Counted from the stretch's first letter, positions 17,415 to 28,485 are shown. The stretch: 64,000 nucleotides of DNA from Streptomyces puniciscabiei (GCF_006715785.1 NZ_VFNX01000001.1:5622001-5686000); one strand, 5' to 3'. Numbers and translations are program-made. Notes: generated by a model from the sequence alone, not told the origin.

Positions 17415-18646
<1,232 letters not shown>

Positions 18647-18666
18647 GCGCCGAGCACCCGCGCAGA

Positions 18667-18697
18667 ACAGCCGCTGCCCGTCGAGGACAGCGGCTGT
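18667..18697 (+). terminator. terminator after the Rpf gene
   Basis: A perfect 10-bp stem, ACAGCCGCTG (18667-18676) with CAGCGGCTGT (18688-18697), has an 11-nt loop. It begins 20 bp after the rpf stop and ends 25 bp before the next start. Confidence 0.85.
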
Positions 18698-18722
18698 CCG
18701 CGTTCCCTGACAGACTCGGCCC

Positions 18723-19769
18723 ATGTTGGAGACCTCGGCACGCCTGCTGCGCCTGCTCTCGCTGCTCCAGGCCCACCGCGAGTGGTCCGGCGCCGAACTC
18801 GCCGACCGGCTCGGCGTCACGACGCGCACGGTCCGCCGGGACGTGGACCGGCTGCGCGAGCTGGGCTACCCGGTCAACGCCAGCCCCGGCACCGGCGGCG
18901 GCTACCAGCTGGGCGCGGGCGCCCAGCTCCCTCCGCTGCTGCTGGACGACGACGAGGCCGTGGCCGTGGCCGTCGGCCTGCGCACCGCCGCCGGGCAGGG
19001 CATCGAGGGCATCGGCGAGACCTCCGTACGCGCCCTCGCCAAGCTCGAACAGGTGCTGCCGGACCGGCTGCGCCGCCGGGTGAGCGCCCTGAACGCCTTC
19101 ACCGTGCCGATGCTGCGCGGCGGCCCGCCGGCCGCGGACGTCGACCCGGCGCTCCTCACCGAACTGGCCAACCTGTGCCGGGACGCCGAGCGGCTGCGCT
19201 TCGCGTACCGCACGCACGACGGCGCCGACAGCCGCCGTACCGTCGAGCCGCACCGGCTGGTGTGCACCGAGCGGCGCTGGTACCTGGTCGCCTGGGACGT
19301 CGACCGGGCGGACTGGCGGACCTTCCGCGTCGACCGCATCACCCCCAGGCCGCCGCACGGGCCCCGCTTCACCCCGCGCGAGCCGCCCGCCGAGGACCTG
19401 GCCGCCTACGTCTCGACGGGGGTCTCCACGCGCGCGTACGCCACGCACTCCTGCGTACGGCTGCTGGTGCCGCTGCACGAGGCCGCCGAGCGGATCTCGC
19501 CGTCCGCCGGGACGCTGGAGGCCGACGGCGAGGACGCCTGCCTCCTGCGCAGCGGCGCGCCGAACCTGGAGGTGATGGTCATTCACGTCCTGATGACCGG
19601 CTTCCCCTTCGAGGTGATCGAGCCCGCCGAGCTGACCGAGGAGATCAGCCGGCTCCGGGACCGGCTCGATGCGGCTCTGGCGCGGGGTACGGCTGCTGCT
19701 CCTTCTCGGCGTACTCCGGGTGGTGCAGGTCGAACGCCGGGGACTCCGAGCGGATCCGGGGCAGGGTGA
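18723..19769 (+). CDS. HTH/WYL-domain transcriptional regulator (YafY type)
   Basis: The 348-residue protein has an N-terminal HTH of the DeoR-like type ([21 protein letters not shown]). A WYL domain follows ([10 protein letters not shown], then [23 protein letters not shown]) that usually senses a ligand or nucleic acid, and a C-terminal WCX-type region. The final 40 residues ([19 protein letters not shown]) are low-complexity and are translated from sequence that also encodes the end of ctaD on the other strand. The 3' overlap is 125 bp. Targets are unknown. Confidence 0.88.
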   Translation: MLETSARLLRLLSLLQAHREWSGAELADRLGVTTRTVRRDVDRLRELGYPVNASPGTGGGYQLGAGAQLPPLLLDDDEAVAVAVGLRTAAGQGIEGIGETSVRALAKLEQVLPDRLRRRVSALNAFTVPMLRGGPPAADVDPALLTELANLCRDAERLRFAYRTHDGADSRRTVEPHRLVCTERRWYLVAWDVDRADWRTFRVDRITPRPPHGPRFTPREPPAEDLAAYVSTGVSTRAYATHSCVRLLVPLHEAAERISPSAGTLEADGEDACLLRSGAPNLEVMVIHVLMTGFPFEVIEPAELTEEISRLRDRLDAALARGTAAAPSRRTPGGAGRTPGTPSGSGAG

Positions 19770-21345
19770 CGAAGTTGTGCCGGGGCGGCGGGCAGGAGGT
19801 CGCCCACTCCAGGGAGCGGCCGTAGCCCCAGGGGTCGTCCGTCTCGACCTTCTCGCCGTACCTGGCGGTCTTCCAGACGTTGTAGAGGAACGGCAGCGTC
19901 GACAGGCCCAGCAGGAACGCGCCGATCGACGAGACCGTGTTGAGCGCGGTGAAGCCGTCGGCCGCCAGATAGTCGGCGTACCGGCGGGGCATGCCCTCGG
20001 CGCCCAGCCAGTGCTGCACCAGGAACGTGGTGTGGAAGCCGACGAACAAGGTCCAGAACTGGATCTTCCCGAGCCGCTCGTCCAGCATCTTCCCGGTGAA
20101 CTTCGGCCACCAGAAGAAGAAGCCGCCGAACACCGCGAAGACCACCGTGCCGAAGACCACGTAGTGGAAGTGCGCGACGACGAAGTACGAGTCCGTGACG
20201 TGGAAGTCCAGTGGCGGGGACGCCAGGAGCACCCCGGTCAGGCCGCCGAACAGGAACGTCACCAGGAAGCCCATCGCCCACAGCATCGGCGTCTCGAAGG
20301 ACAGCGAGCCCTTGAACATGGTGCCGGTCCAGTTGAAGAACTTCACGCCCGTCGGCACCGCGATCAGGAACGACATGAAGGAGAAGAACGGCAGCAGCAC
20401 CGCGCCGGTCGCGAACATATGGTGCGCCCACACCACGACCGACAGCCCGGTGATCGCCATCGTCGCGCCGACCAGCGTCAGGTAACCGAAGATCGGTTTA
20501 CGGCTGAACACCGGGATGATCTCCGTGATGATCCCGAAGAACGGCAGCGCGATGATGTACACCTCGGGGTGCCCGAAGAACCAGAACAGGTGCTGCCACA
20601 GCAGCGCCCCGCCGTTCGCCGCCTCGAACACCCGCGCGCCGAACCGCCGGTCCGCCTCCAGCACCAGCAGCGCCGCCGCCAGCACCGGGAACGCCAGCAG
20701 GATCAGGATCGACGTGAACAGCGTGTTCCACGTGAAGATCGGCATCCGGAACATCGTCATGCCCGGCGCGCGCATCCCGACGATGGTGGTGATGAAGTTG
20801 ACCGCGCCGAGGATGGTCCCGAAGCCGGACAGGGCCAGCCCCATGATCCACAGGTCGGGGCCGATGCCGGGGGAGTGCAGGGAGTCGTTCAGCGGCGCGT
20901 AGGCGAACCAGCCGAAGTCGGCCGGCCCGTCCGGGGTGAACAGCGAGCCGAGCACGATCAGCCCCCCGAAGGCGAACAGCCAGTACGACAGCATGTTCAG
21001 CCGGGGGAACGCCACGTCCGGCGCGCCTATCTGCAACGGCATCAGCTCGTTGGCGAAGCCCGCGAAGCTCGGGGTCGCGAAGAGCAGCAGCATGATCGTG
21101 CCGTGCAGGGTGAAAAGCTGGTTGTACTCCTCGTTGCTCATGATCTGCAGTCCCGGCCGGGCCAGTTCGGCGCGCATCAGCAGCGCCATGACGCCACCGG
21201 CCAGGAAGAAGCCGAACGCCGTGATCAGGTACAGGTGCCCGATCTTCTTGTGGTCGGTGATGGTGAGCCAGTCGACCACCACCCGCCCGGCCCGGTCCCT
21301 GCCGCGCACCGGCCCTGCCGTCGCCCCTGCCGTCCCGGTCCCCAT
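19645..21345 (-). CDS. ctaD: cytochrome c oxidase subunit I (second, solitary copy)
   Basis: This haem-copper oxidase subunit I (566 residues, 12 membrane segments) carries the active site of aa3-type terminal oxidase. Clear motifs include [14 protein letters not shown], the CuB ligand region [24 protein letters not shown], and [16 protein letters not shown] with the haem and CuB histidines. ATG 21345 is chosen because GGAGGGG lies upstream; ATG 21366 would add seven residues. No ctaC, ctaE or qcr gene is adjacent, so it must borrow partners encoded elsewhere. The 3' end overlaps the WYL gene by 125 bp. Confidence 0.95.
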   Translation of the reverse strand: MGTGTAGATAGPVRGRDRAGRVVVDWLTITDHKKIGHLYLITAFGFFLAGGVMALLMRAELARPGLQIMSNEEYNQLFTLHGTIMLLLFATPSFAGFANELMPLQIGAPDVAFPRLNMLSYWLFAFGGLIVLGSLFTPDGPADFGWFAYAPLNDSLHSPGIGPDLWIMGLALSGFGTILGAVNFITTIVGMRAPGMTMFRMPIFTWNTLFTSILILLAFPVLAAALLVLEADRRFGARVFEAANGGALLWQHLFWFFGHPEVYIIALPFFGIITEIIPVFSRKPIFGYLTLVGATMAITGLSVVVWAHHMFATGAVLLPFFSFMSFLIAVPTGVKFFNWTGTMFKGSLSFETPMLWAMGFLVTFLFGGLTGVLLASPPLDFHVTDSYFVVAHFHYVVFGTVVFAVFGGFFFWWPKFTGKMLDERLGKIQFWTLFVGFHTTFLVQHWLGAEGMPRRYADYLAADGFTALNTVSSIGAFLLGLSTLPFLYNVWKTARYGEKVETDDPWGYGRSLEWATSCPPPRHNFVTLPRIRSESPAFDLHHPEYAEKEQQPYPAPEPHRAGPGAG

Positions 21346-21748
21346 CGCTCGCCCGCCCCTCCGCATCGTCGCGCCCGGGCCCCGCGTACCCGCGGACCGG
21401 CGCCATGATGCTCGCGGTGCCGCCCGCTCCGACAGGGGGCGTGCGGTGGGAATGTGCTGAATCCGTGAAATTCCTATGCGGTGTCAGTTGCCCCGGCGGC
21501 GGTTCCTGATTGCCGAGAAGGGAATGAGACCTGCGGACGCTGCCGGGATCGCGGCGGGGAACTTTCCGCCGGGTAATTCGACGCACTGCTCAGGGGGGCG
21601 TGAATTCTGTTCGATTGCCCCGGCGGGCGCTGCGGAAACCCTCGTACGTGTGAGGGAGTTCGAGGGATACGCGACCGTGTGGCTGTGACACAAGTGTGAC
21701 GGGAGCCTGATACGACTCTTACCTTGCGCGGCGCGGTAGCGTGGCGGC
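21346..21748. other. 403-bp intergenic region, no gene seen
   Basis: This gap separates divergently read ctaD and the I78 inhibitor gene. It is less GC-rich than its surroundings (for example around 21467-21500 and 21598-21620) and contains no convincing reading frame. TAGCGT at 21737-21742 lies 6 bp before the ATG of the inhibitor gene and could be a -10 box for a leaderless transcript; no good -35 accompanies it. Confidence 0.5.
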
Positions 21749-21964
21749 ATGGCACCGATTCCCACTCCGCCGGCGGAGCCCCAGGACAGTCCCGAAGGGT
21801 ACGTCGGCCTCGACGCCACGGACGCCGAGCGGCTCGCCCGGCAGCGGGGGTGGTCGACGGTACGGTCACTGCCGCCGGGCGCGATCATCACCATGGAGTA
21901 CCGGGTGGGGCGGCTGAACTTCGAGGTGCGGGACGGTGTGGTGTCCCGCGCCTGGAAGGGGTAG
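21749..21964 (+). CDS. small peptidase-inhibitor I78-like protein
   Basis: The 71-residue protein ends with the I78-family pattern: AERLARQRGWSTVRSLPPG, then TMEYRVGRLNFEV and VVSRAWKG. I78 proteins inhibit serine proteases and many are exported, but this copy has no signal peptide, so it would act in the cytoplasm or be an internal regulator. There is no ribosome site; the ATG may be near the transcript's 5' end. It is monocistronic and followed directly by a dispersed repeat with a hairpin. Confidence 0.8.
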   Translation: MAPIPTPPAEPQDSPEGYVGLDATDAERLARQRGWSTVRSLPPGAIITMEYRVGRLNFEVRDGVVSRAWKG

Positions 21965-21965
21965 C

Positions 21966-22062
21966 GCGCCCCGAAGGGGCGCGGGGCTGTATCGGTATGC
22001 GGCTACCGCCGCGTGGGCGCGACGAGCCACTACGGAGCCCCGGACGAACGACTGCCGGTAGG
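21966..22062. repeat. dispersed streptomycete intergenic repeat with terminator-like hairpin
   Basis: GCGCCCC-GAA-GGGGCGC (21966-21982) is a perfect 7-bp stem, followed by CGGGGCTGTATCGGTATGCG and a GCGTGGGCGCGACGAGCC stretch. I recognise this arrangement from many intergenic regions of Streptomyces chromosomes, where near-identical copies occur. It fills the gap between two converging genes and probably acts as a terminator for both. Confidence 0.75.
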
Positions 22063-23091
22063 TCAACCGCCCGTCAGGGGCCTGACCGGCTGGGTCGTGC
22101 CGCGCGGTAGGCGGTGGTCGGTGTGTGGCGGGCGGCGGCTGCCCGCCGGGGTGACCGGGGTGCGTTCCGAACGGGTCGTGTGCGGACCGGGGGCGAGATG
22201 GACCAGCCCTCTGGAGGCGCGGGTCGAGGCGACGGGCTCGGGCGCCGGGGCCGGCTGCTCGGCCGGGGCGCCGCGCGGCCGGAGCACCACCGGCGTGACG
22301 GGGACCACCGGTTCGGGCACGGGCCGGCCGCGGCGGGCGCGCCAGCGGTCGCGCAGGTCGAACAGCGCGTCCTCGGCCTTGGCGATCAGCGGCTCGAACC
22401 ACGGCAGGGCCAGCAGGATCAGCAGGCCGGCGGCCCAGCCCAGCAGCACGTCGCTCAGCCAGTGCGTACCGAGGTAGACGGTGGTGAGGCCGACGCCCAG
22501 CGAGGTGATCGCGGAGAGCGCGGACAGCCAGCGGCGCGCTCTCGGGGTGGAGGCCAGATAGGCCAGGATGCCCCAGGTCACGACCGCGTTGGCGGTGTGG
22601 CCGCTGGGGAATATATCGCCGCCCCGCATCATCTCGTTCGAGCCGATCACGGTCGCGTAGTGCGGACCGAGGCGCCCCATGCCGTACTTGGCGGCGCCGA
22701 CCGTGATGTTCAGCAGCAGCAGCGAGGTGGCCAGGGTGAGCAGCGGACGCAGGGTGTGCTGCCGCCAGGAGCGCCAGCCGAGCCAGGCCGCGACCATCAC
22801 CGCGGTGGGGCCGCGCTGGCCGAGCACCACGTAATAGTCGAGGAAGGCGTGGATCTGCGGCCACTGCTGGTACGGCCGGAAGAACATGACCTGCCAGTCG
22901 AGCCGGACCAGCCAGGACGTGATCACCACGGCCCACACGATCGCCAGGTAGAAAGCCAGGGTCGCGGTGAACAGAACGACCCGGTGCCTGCTCATCCTTG
23001 GCACATCGATGTGGGCCGGTCGTTCCGGCTCACGGTCGAGTCTGGCGAACACCCGGTCCAGACGCCGGGTGAGGTTTCGTTCGGTACGCAC
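22063..23091 (-). CDS. membrane phosphatase of the PAP2 family
   Basis: The 342-residue integral membrane protein has a PAP2 active site: KYGMGRLGP (motif 1), FPSGHTANAVVTWG (motif 2) and VYLGTHWLSDVLLGW (motif 3). In motif 3 the customary arginine is replaced by threonine. The family dephosphorylates phosphatidate, undecaprenyl pyrophosphate or related lipids. A Pro-rich cytoplasmic tail of about 75 residues follows the last membrane segment. GTG 23091 is preferred; TAACGT lies 8 nt before it on the minus strand, suggesting a leaderless mRNA. The substrate cannot be assigned. Confidence 0.9.
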   Translation of the reverse strand: MRTERNLTRRLDRVFARLDREPERPAHIDVPRMSRHRVVLFTATLAFYLAIVWAVVITSWLVRLDWQVMFFRPYQQWPQIHAFLDYYVVLGQRGPTAVMVAAWLGWRSWRQHTLRPLLTLATSLLLLNITVGAAKYGMGRLGPHYATVIGSNEMMRGGDIFPSGHTANAVVTWGILAYLASTPRARRWLSALSAITSLGVGLTTVYLGTHWLSDVLLGWAAGLLILLALPWFEPLIAKAEDALFDLRDRWRARRGRPVPEPVVPVTPVVLRPRGAPAEQPAPAPEPVASTRASRGLVHLAPGPHTTRSERTPVTPAGSRRPPHTDHRLPRGTTQPVRPLTGG

Positions 23092-23328
23092 CCAATCGAC
23101 GTTACAGCGAGTGAGCTGTGTTCCCGGTCGAATCAGCGGGTTTGTGATGACGATGTGATGTGGGAAACCTCTCAAGGGCGGCTCGAATTCCAGGCATTCC
23201 GCAATCCTGTGAGGTCGTTCTCTGCAATTCCTTTGATCATGCCGGGCGTTGTTTATATGGCGCTTATGAATGCGTTAACCCGGTCCTGGCGCGGAATTTT
23301 CCCGAGCGTCATCGGCCGGAGAAGTCGA

Positions 23329-24582
23329 TCAAGGAGGGCCGGAGCCGTTCAGCCAGAACGCCCCGTAGACCGCCGTGGCGACCGCCAACACGGCCGTGAC
23401 CAGCACGGATCGGGACGTGCGCAGCCGGGCGAGGGCACCGGCGAGCGGCAGCAGCACGGGGAAGGCGGGCATCAGCAGCCGCGGCTTGGAGCCGAAGTAG
23501 CTCGACGCGCACAGGGCGAGGGCCAGGACGACACCCGTGTACACCAGCAGTTCGACCGGCTGACGCCCGCGGACGCCGCTCATGTACAGCCACAGCAGCA
23601 GGGCCACCCCGACGATCAGCCCGGCGCCGGCGAACGCGGACGGAAATGACGTGAACTTGTCGGCCACGAAGCGGGCGAACGCATAGCCTCCGTCGAACCC
23701 GTTGCGCCATCCGGCCTGAACGTCCAGGTACCCGAATACTCCCTGCCCGGTCCGCTGCCCGACCCAGAGCACATAACCGGCGGCGCCGAGCGGAGCGAGC
23801 GCCATGCCGAGCACGCGGCGCCATGCGGGGGCGGTGTGTGCGCCCGGTGCGCGCGCTGGGGCTTGCGTGCCATCGGACACGCCCGGCGTGGGCGCCGGGG
23901 CGCGCTCGTCGTCGTACGCGCCGGGGGTGCGCTTCACGCTCCGGTCCCGCACGAACGAGACCACGCCCGCCACCCATACCGCCGCGACCACCGCCGCCCC
24001 CACCGGCCGGGTCAGCCCCGCCAGCGCCGCCAGGGCGCCCGCGGTGATCCACCGTCCGGTCAGCAGCGCGTACAGGGACCAGGCGGCCAGCGCCGTGAAC
24101 AGCGACTCGCTGTACGCCATCGACTGCACGATCCCGACCGGCAGCACCGCCCACAGCACAACGGCGCAGATCCCCACCCGGGGGCCGTACACCCGGTCGG
24201 CGACGGCGAAGATCCCGCAGGCCGCGCCGAGCGAGGCGAGCAGGCTGACGGCGAAGCCGGCGTCCGCGTACGACAGCGGTGCGACCGCGTGCCCCAGCCG
24301 CTCGAGCCACGGCAGCAGCGGGAAGAACGCCAGATTGGAGTGCACGTCGCCGTTGGGGAGCCGGACCTCGTAGCCGTACCCCAGTTCGGCGACCCGCGTG
24401 TACCAGAGCGAGTCCCAGCGCGCGGTCAGCAGGGTGTACGCGCTCTTGCCACGCGCGGCGCTCCACAGCGCCAGCACGACCAGCCCCAGGGCACGCACGG
24501 CCGCATAGCCCAGGAGGGCCGGTGCCGCCCGGCGCAGGAGTGGGGCGCGGGGTGGGGCCACGCGCGCGTCGAGATCGGTCAC
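23329..24582 (-). CDS. polytopic membrane protein, mannosyltransferase-like (PIG-V/GT-C type)
   Basis: The 417-residue protein has about ten hydrophobic segments. Its first extracytoplasmic loop contains WDSLWYTRVAELGYGY and DVHSNLAFFPLLPWLERL, typical of GT-C glycosyltransferases related to PIG-V, which use polyprenyl-phosphate sugars. A roughly 45-residue Pro/Ala-rich loop (around ERAPAPTPGVSDG) interrupts the membrane domain. GTG 24582 follows GATAAT by 7 nt on the minus strand, so translation may be leaderless. Cell-envelope glycosylation is likely but unproven. Confidence 0.8.
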   Translation of the reverse strand: MTDLDARVAPPRAPLLRRAAPALLGYAAVRALGLVVLALWSAARGKSAYTLLTARWDSLWYTRVAELGYGYEVRLPNGDVHSNLAFFPLLPWLERLGHAVAPLSYADAGFAVSLLASLGAACGIFAVADRVYGPRVGICAVVLWAVLPVGIVQSMAYSESLFTALAAWSLYALLTGRWITAGALAALAGLTRPVGAAVVAAVWVAGVVSFVRDRSVKRTPGAYDDERAPAPTPGVSDGTQAPARAPGAHTAPAWRRVLGMALAPLGAAGYVLWVGQRTGQGVFGYLDVQAGWRNGFDGGYAFARFVADKFTSFPSAFAGAGLIVGVALLLWLYMSGVRGRQPVELLVYTGVVLALALCASSYFGSKPRLLMPAFPVLLPLAGALARLRTSRSVLVTAVLAVATAVYGAFWLNGSGPP

Positions 24583-24841
24583 GGACCCGATTATCGACGG
24601 GCGATGGAACCGGAACGGCCCCAGGGGCGTGGTCAAGAGGGAACGACGTGGCGTACGCCACACGGGTTCCGTCCAGCGTGTGAGAGGTCCGCCACGTGTC
24701 CCCGTGGCGGACTCGCGTACGCTGACGAGTCACCCGCGTGGGTTTGCGCGGGCCGGAGACACCGCTCCTCTCCGGCCGTACGACGGGGAGTCCCCACCCC
24801 GTCGGTCCGCCCCGCGCGCGGCACATCTGGGAGGTACGTAC

Positions 24842-26452
24842 ATGTCCGGGACGACCACGGCTGCCGTACGGCCGTGCCGTCGGGCGGCCGGGGCCGGTGC
24901 CGCTGCCAACCGCTGGGTCGTTCTCGTCGTCCTCTGCGTCAGCCTGCTGCTCGTCGCCCTCGACGCGACCGTGCTGCACGTGGCGGTCCCCGCCGTCACC
25001 GAGGACCTCAGGCCCGGCGCCATAGAGCTGCTCTGGATCGTCGACGTCTATCCGCTGGTCTGCGCCTCGCTGCTGATCCTCTTCGGCACCCTCGGCGACC
25101 GGGTCGGCCGCAGACGCGTCCTGCTGCTCGGCTACGGCCTGTTCGGCATCGCCTCTGCCCTGGCCGCCTTCGCGCAGACCGCCGAGATGCTGATCCTCGC
25201 CCGCGCCCTGCTCGGCGTCGGCGGTGCCATGATCATGCCGGCGACCCTGTCGATCCTGCGTCAGGTCTTCCCCGACCGGCGCGAGCGCGCGCTCGCGATC
25301 GGCATCTGGAGCGCGGTGGCCGCCGTCGGCGCGGCCGTCGGCCCGCTGCTCGGCGGTTTCCTGCTGGAGCACTTCTGGTGGGGTGCGGTCTTCCTGGTCA
25401 ACATCCCGCTGATGCTGGTCAGCCTCCCGGTGGGCCGGATCCTGCTGCCCGAGTCGCGCGGTGACGGGTGCGGTCCCTGGGACGTCACCGGCGCCCTGAT
25501 GGCGGCCGGCGGTCTGTTCGGGGTCGTCCTCGGCGTGAAGCGGCTGGGCGGTGGCGAGGCGCCGGCGAGTGTGTTCACCGTGCTGCCGCTGCTGGTCGGC
25601 GTGGCCCTCCTCGTCCTCTTCGTACGGCGGCAGCGCAGGCTTCCGCAGCCGCTGGTGGACCTGCGGATGTTCCGCCGGCCCGCGTTCAGCACCTCGGTGG
25701 GCTGCATCGTGCTGGCGATGCTCGCGCTCGTCGGCCTGGAGCTGATCGCCGCCCAGTATCTGCAACTGGTGCTCGGGCTCTCCCCGCTGCAGACCGGCCT
25801 GAGGCTGCTGCCCCTGACCGTCGCGGCGATGGCGGCGGGCCTGGCGGGCGCCCGCATGCTGCGCCGCTTCGGGCCGCGCCGCATGGTCTGCTTCGGCTTC
25901 TGCCTCACCGCCGTCGCGGTCCTGACGCTCACCGCGATGGGCGGCACCGACAACGCACCGCTGCTGCTCGCCGGTTTCGTGCTGCTCGGCTTCGGTCTGG
26001 AGACCACCCTCTTCGGCGCCTACGAGTCGATGCTCAGCGAGGCCCCGGCGGAGCAGGCCGGCGGCGCGGCGGCGATCGGCGAGACGTCGTACCAGCTCGG
26101 CGCCGGCATCGGCATCGCGCTGCTCGGCAGCGTGATGAACGCGGCCTACGCGCCGCATCTGCGCTCGGTGCCGGGCGTTCCGCGGCACGCCTCGGACCGG
26201 GCGGGGCACTCGCTCGGCGAGGCCTATGACATCGCCGGACGGCTGGGAGGCAGCGCCGGGGAGACGCTGCGCCGGGCCGCGCGGGACTCCTTCGTGCACG
26301 GGCTGCATGTGACGCTGCTGGTGAGCGCGGGCCTGTTGCTGCTGGGCGCGGCGATGGCGCTGCGGCTGCCGCGGGTCATGCAGTGCGCGGAGCCCGCGGC
26401 GGCGGTGGAGCTGCCCGCGCCGAGGGAGGCGGAGTCCCGGGTCTCGGCCTGA
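24842..26452 (+). CDS. MFS drug:proton antiporter, DHA2 (14-TM) family
   Basis: The 536-residue transporter has about 14 membrane segments. The DHA2 signatures are LDATVLHVAVPAVTEDL in TM1, GDRVGRRRVLLLG in the loop 2-3 motif, and VGPLLGGFLLEHFWW near TM5. GGGAGG lies 9 nt before ATG 24842. Such EmrB/QacA-type pumps export toxic lipophilic compounds. No TetR gene sits beside it, so control is not evident locally. The acyl-CoA dehydrogenase downstream begins 99 bp later behind its own palindrome. Confidence 0.92.
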   Translation: MSGTTTAAVRPCRRAAGAGAAANRWVVLVVLCVSLLLVALDATVLHVAVPAVTEDLRPGAIELLWIVDVYPLVCASLLILFGTLGDRVGRRRVLLLGYGLFGIASALAAFAQTAEMLILARALLGVGGAMIMPATLSILRQVFPDRRERALAIGIWSAVAAVGAAVGPLLGGFLLEHFWWGAVFLVNIPLMLVSLPVGRILLPESRGDGCGPWDVTGALMAAGGLFGVVLGVKRLGGGEAPASVFTVLPLLVGVALLVLFVRRQRRLPQPLVDLRMFRRPAFSTSVGCIVLAMLALVGLELIAAQYLQLVLGLSPLQTGLRLLPLTVAAMAAGLAGARMLRRFGPRRMVCFGFCLTAVAVLTLTAMGGTDNAPLLLAGFVLLGFGLETTLFGAYESMLSEAPAEQAGGAAAIGETSYQLGAGIGIALLGSVMNAAYAPHLRSVPGVPRHASDRAGHSLGEAYDIAGRLGGSAGETLRRAARDSFVHGLHVTLLVSAGLLLLGAAMALRLPRVMQCAEPAAAVELPAPREAESRVSA

Positions 26453-26501
26453 CGTACTGGACGTGTGGGACGGCGCACCGTAACGTCGGCGGGAGAGCCG
26501 T

Positions 26502-26518
26502 AACTAGCGCTGCTAGTT
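26502..26518 (+). promoter_or_regulatory. palindromic operator before the acyl-CoA dehydrogenase
   Basis: AACTAGC-GCT-GCTAGTT is a perfect palindrome with 7-bp arms, ending 20 bp before the GGAGG of the next gene. Its form is typical of TetR-family operators. No TetR gene for it lies within several kilobases. Confidence 0.65.
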
Positions 26519-26551
26519 TTGCTGAGTTCCCGTGTCCCGGAGGGGTGTCCC

Positions 26552-27742
26552 ATGTCCGCGTCCGCGAAGCTGCCGCCGTTCGATCCCACCGACCCGCTGG
26601 GGATCGACGACCTCCTGGACGCGGAGGACCTGGCCATCCGGGACACCGTCCGCGGCTGGGCCGCCGACCGGGTGCTGCCCTACGTCGCCGACTGGTACGA
26701 GAAGGGCGAGCTGCCCGGCATCCGGGAGCTGGCGCGCGAACTCGGTTCCCTCGGCGCCCTCGGCATGTCCCTGACCGGGTACGGCTGCGCCGGCGCGACG
26801 GCCGTGCAGTACGGCCTGGCCTGCCTGGAGCTGGAGGCCGCCGACTCCGGCATCCGGTCCCTCGTCTCCGTGCAGGGCTCGCTCGCCATGTACGCGATCC
26901 ACCGGTTCGGCAGCGAGGAGCAGAAGCTTGAGTGGCTGCCCCGCATGGCGGCCGGCGAGGTGATCGGCTGCTTCGGGCTGACCGAGCCCGACCACGGCTC
27001 CGACCCCGCCTCCATGCGCACCCACGCCAAGCGCGACGGTGGTGACTGGGTGCTGAGCGGCCGCAAGATGTGGATCACCAACGGGTCGGTCGCCGGGGTC
27101 GCCGTCGTCTGGGCGCAGACCGAGGACGGCATCCGCGGCTTCGTCGTCCCCACCGACACCCCCGGCTTCTCGGCGCCCGAGATTAAGCACAAGTGGTCCC
27201 TGCGTGCCTCCGTCACCAGCGAACTGGTGATGGACGACGTACGGCTGCCCGCCACCGCCGTACTCCCGGAGGTCACCGGACTGCGCGGACCGCTCAGCTG
27301 TCTGTCGCACGCCCGGTACGGCATCGTCTGGGGCGCGATGGGCGCGGCGCGCAGCAGCTTCGAGGCGGCGCTGGAGTACGCGAGGACGCGGGAGCAGTTC
27401 GGGCGGCCCATCGGCGGCTTCCAGCTCACCCAGGCCAAGCTCGCCGACATGGCGGTGGAACTGCACAAGGGGATCCTGCTCGCCCATCATCTGGGGCGGC
27501 GGATGGACGCCGGCCGCCTGCGTCCCGAGCAGGTCAGCTTCGGCAAGCTCAACAACGTCCGCGAGGCGATCGAGATCTGCCGTACGGCGCGGACGATCCT
27601 CGGTGCCAACGGGATCTCCCTCGAATACCCCGTGATGCGGCACGCGACCAACCTCGAGTCGGTGCTCACCTATGAGGGCACCGTCGAGATGCACCAGCTC
27701 GTGCTGGGCAAGGCGCTCACCGGGCTCGACGCCTTCCGCTGA
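26552..27742 (+). CDS. acyl-CoA dehydrogenase, glutaryl-CoA dehydrogenase-like
   Basis: This 396-residue FAD enzyme oxidises an acyl-CoA at the alpha-beta carbons. The sequence SVQGSLAMYAIHRFGSEEQK and GCFGLTEPDHGSDPASM closely follow the glutaryl-CoA dehydrogenase subgroup. The catalytic glutamate is in TYEGTVEMHQLVLG near the C-terminus. The subgroup also decarboxylates, feeding lysine and tryptophan breakdown to crotonyl-CoA. ATG 26552 has GGAGG at 26538-26542. The gene appears monocistronic, with a palindromic operator before it and a strong terminator after it. Confidence 0.92.
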   Translation: MSASAKLPPFDPTDPLGIDDLLDAEDLAIRDTVRGWAADRVLPYVADWYEKGELPGIRELARELGSLGALGMSLTGYGCAGATAVQYGLACLELEAADSGIRSLVSVQGSLAMYAIHRFGSEEQKLEWLPRMAAGEVIGCFGLTEPDHGSDPASMRTHAKRDGGDWVLSGRKMWITNGSVAGVAVVWAQTEDGIRGFVVPTDTPGFSAPEIKHKWSLRASVTSELVMDDVRLPATAVLPEVTGLRGPLSCLSHARYGIVWGAMGAARSSFEAALEYARTREQFGRPIGGFQLTQAKLADMAVELHKGILLAHHLGRRMDAGRLRPEQVSFGKLNNVREAIEICRTARTILGANGISLEYPVMRHATNLESVLTYEGTVEMHQLVLGKALTGLDAFR

Positions 27743-27753
27743 TCCTCGTCAGC

Positions 27754-27780
27754 AGGCAGGGCCGGTGAGCGGCCCTGCCT
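27754..27780. terminator. bidirectional terminator between acyl-CoA dehydrogenase and sepF-like gene
   Basis: AGGCAGGGCC (27754-27763) and GGCCCTGCCT (27771-27780) form a perfect 10-bp stem with a 7-nt loop. It lies between two converging stops and abuts the stop codon of the minus-strand gene. Confidence 0.87.
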
Positions 27781-28217
27781 CAGCTCTGGTTGAAGAAGCC
27801 GTCCTCGCGGTGGGCGGACGCCTCGCCGCTGATGATCTGGGTGTCGGCCGGCGTGAGCAGGAACACCCGGTTGGACACGCGGTCGATCGAGCCGCGCAGA
27901 CCGAAGATGAGCCCCGCCGCGAAGTCCACGACGCGCTTGGCGTCGCCGGGCTCCATGTTGGTGAGGTTCATGATGACCGGGACCCCGTCCCGGAACAGCT
28001 CGCCGATGGCGCGGGCGTCCCGGAAGCTGTCCGGGGTGACCGTGCCGATCCGGCGGCCCTTCTCCTCAGCCGTGTCCGAGGCCACCTTCACCCGGGGGTC
28101 GGTGACCCAGGCGCCCTCGGACTCGGTGCCCTCGGAGTACTCGTCGTCGTAGTAACGCTCGTCATCGTTGTCGTCGACGAGGCCGAGCCACGCACTCGCC
28201 TTGCGTACCGATCCCAT
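27780..28217 (-). CDS. SepF-like cell-division protein (SflA type)
   Basis: SepF-family proteins bind FtsZ and tether it to the membrane. The 145-residue product has an acidic N-terminal part ([16 protein letters not shown]). The SepF core includes [23 protein letters not shown] and [12 protein letters not shown]. Streptomycetes carry one SepF in the dcw cluster and two SepF-like paralogues that influence polar growth and branching. The isolated position beside a DUF5685 gene fits the paralogue called SflA in S. coelicolor, and the symbol is withheld because this rests on memory of gene order. The N-terminal amphipathic helix is short ([13 protein letters not shown]). Confidence 0.9.
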   Translation of the reverse strand: MGSVRKASAWLGLVDDNDDERYYDDEYSEGTESEGAWVTDPRVKVASDTAEEKGRRIGTVTPDSFRDARAIGELFRDGVPVIMNLTNMEPGDAKRVVDFAAGLIFGLRGSIDRVSNRVFLLTPADTQIISGEASAHREDGFFNQS

Positions 28218-28485
28218 GGACGCCTCCTCTCACAGCGGTCTTTTTCTGCTTTCCGCATCCCTATGGTCATCCATGATGCGGACGGCGCGCCAAGTGGATA
28301 GACGCCGCGCGGGGGGTTTGTGACGGTACTGGTGCACAGCCGATCCGTCGAGAGTCCTTGTGCCCCAAGGGTCGTGACACATACGGCTGCTGACTGAGAG
28401 TGAAATATGATAGTCGTCGGCAGATGGGTGATGATCGGTGCGTCCGGGTGAACCTCAACGTCGTACCACATCACGGGGGACCGTC

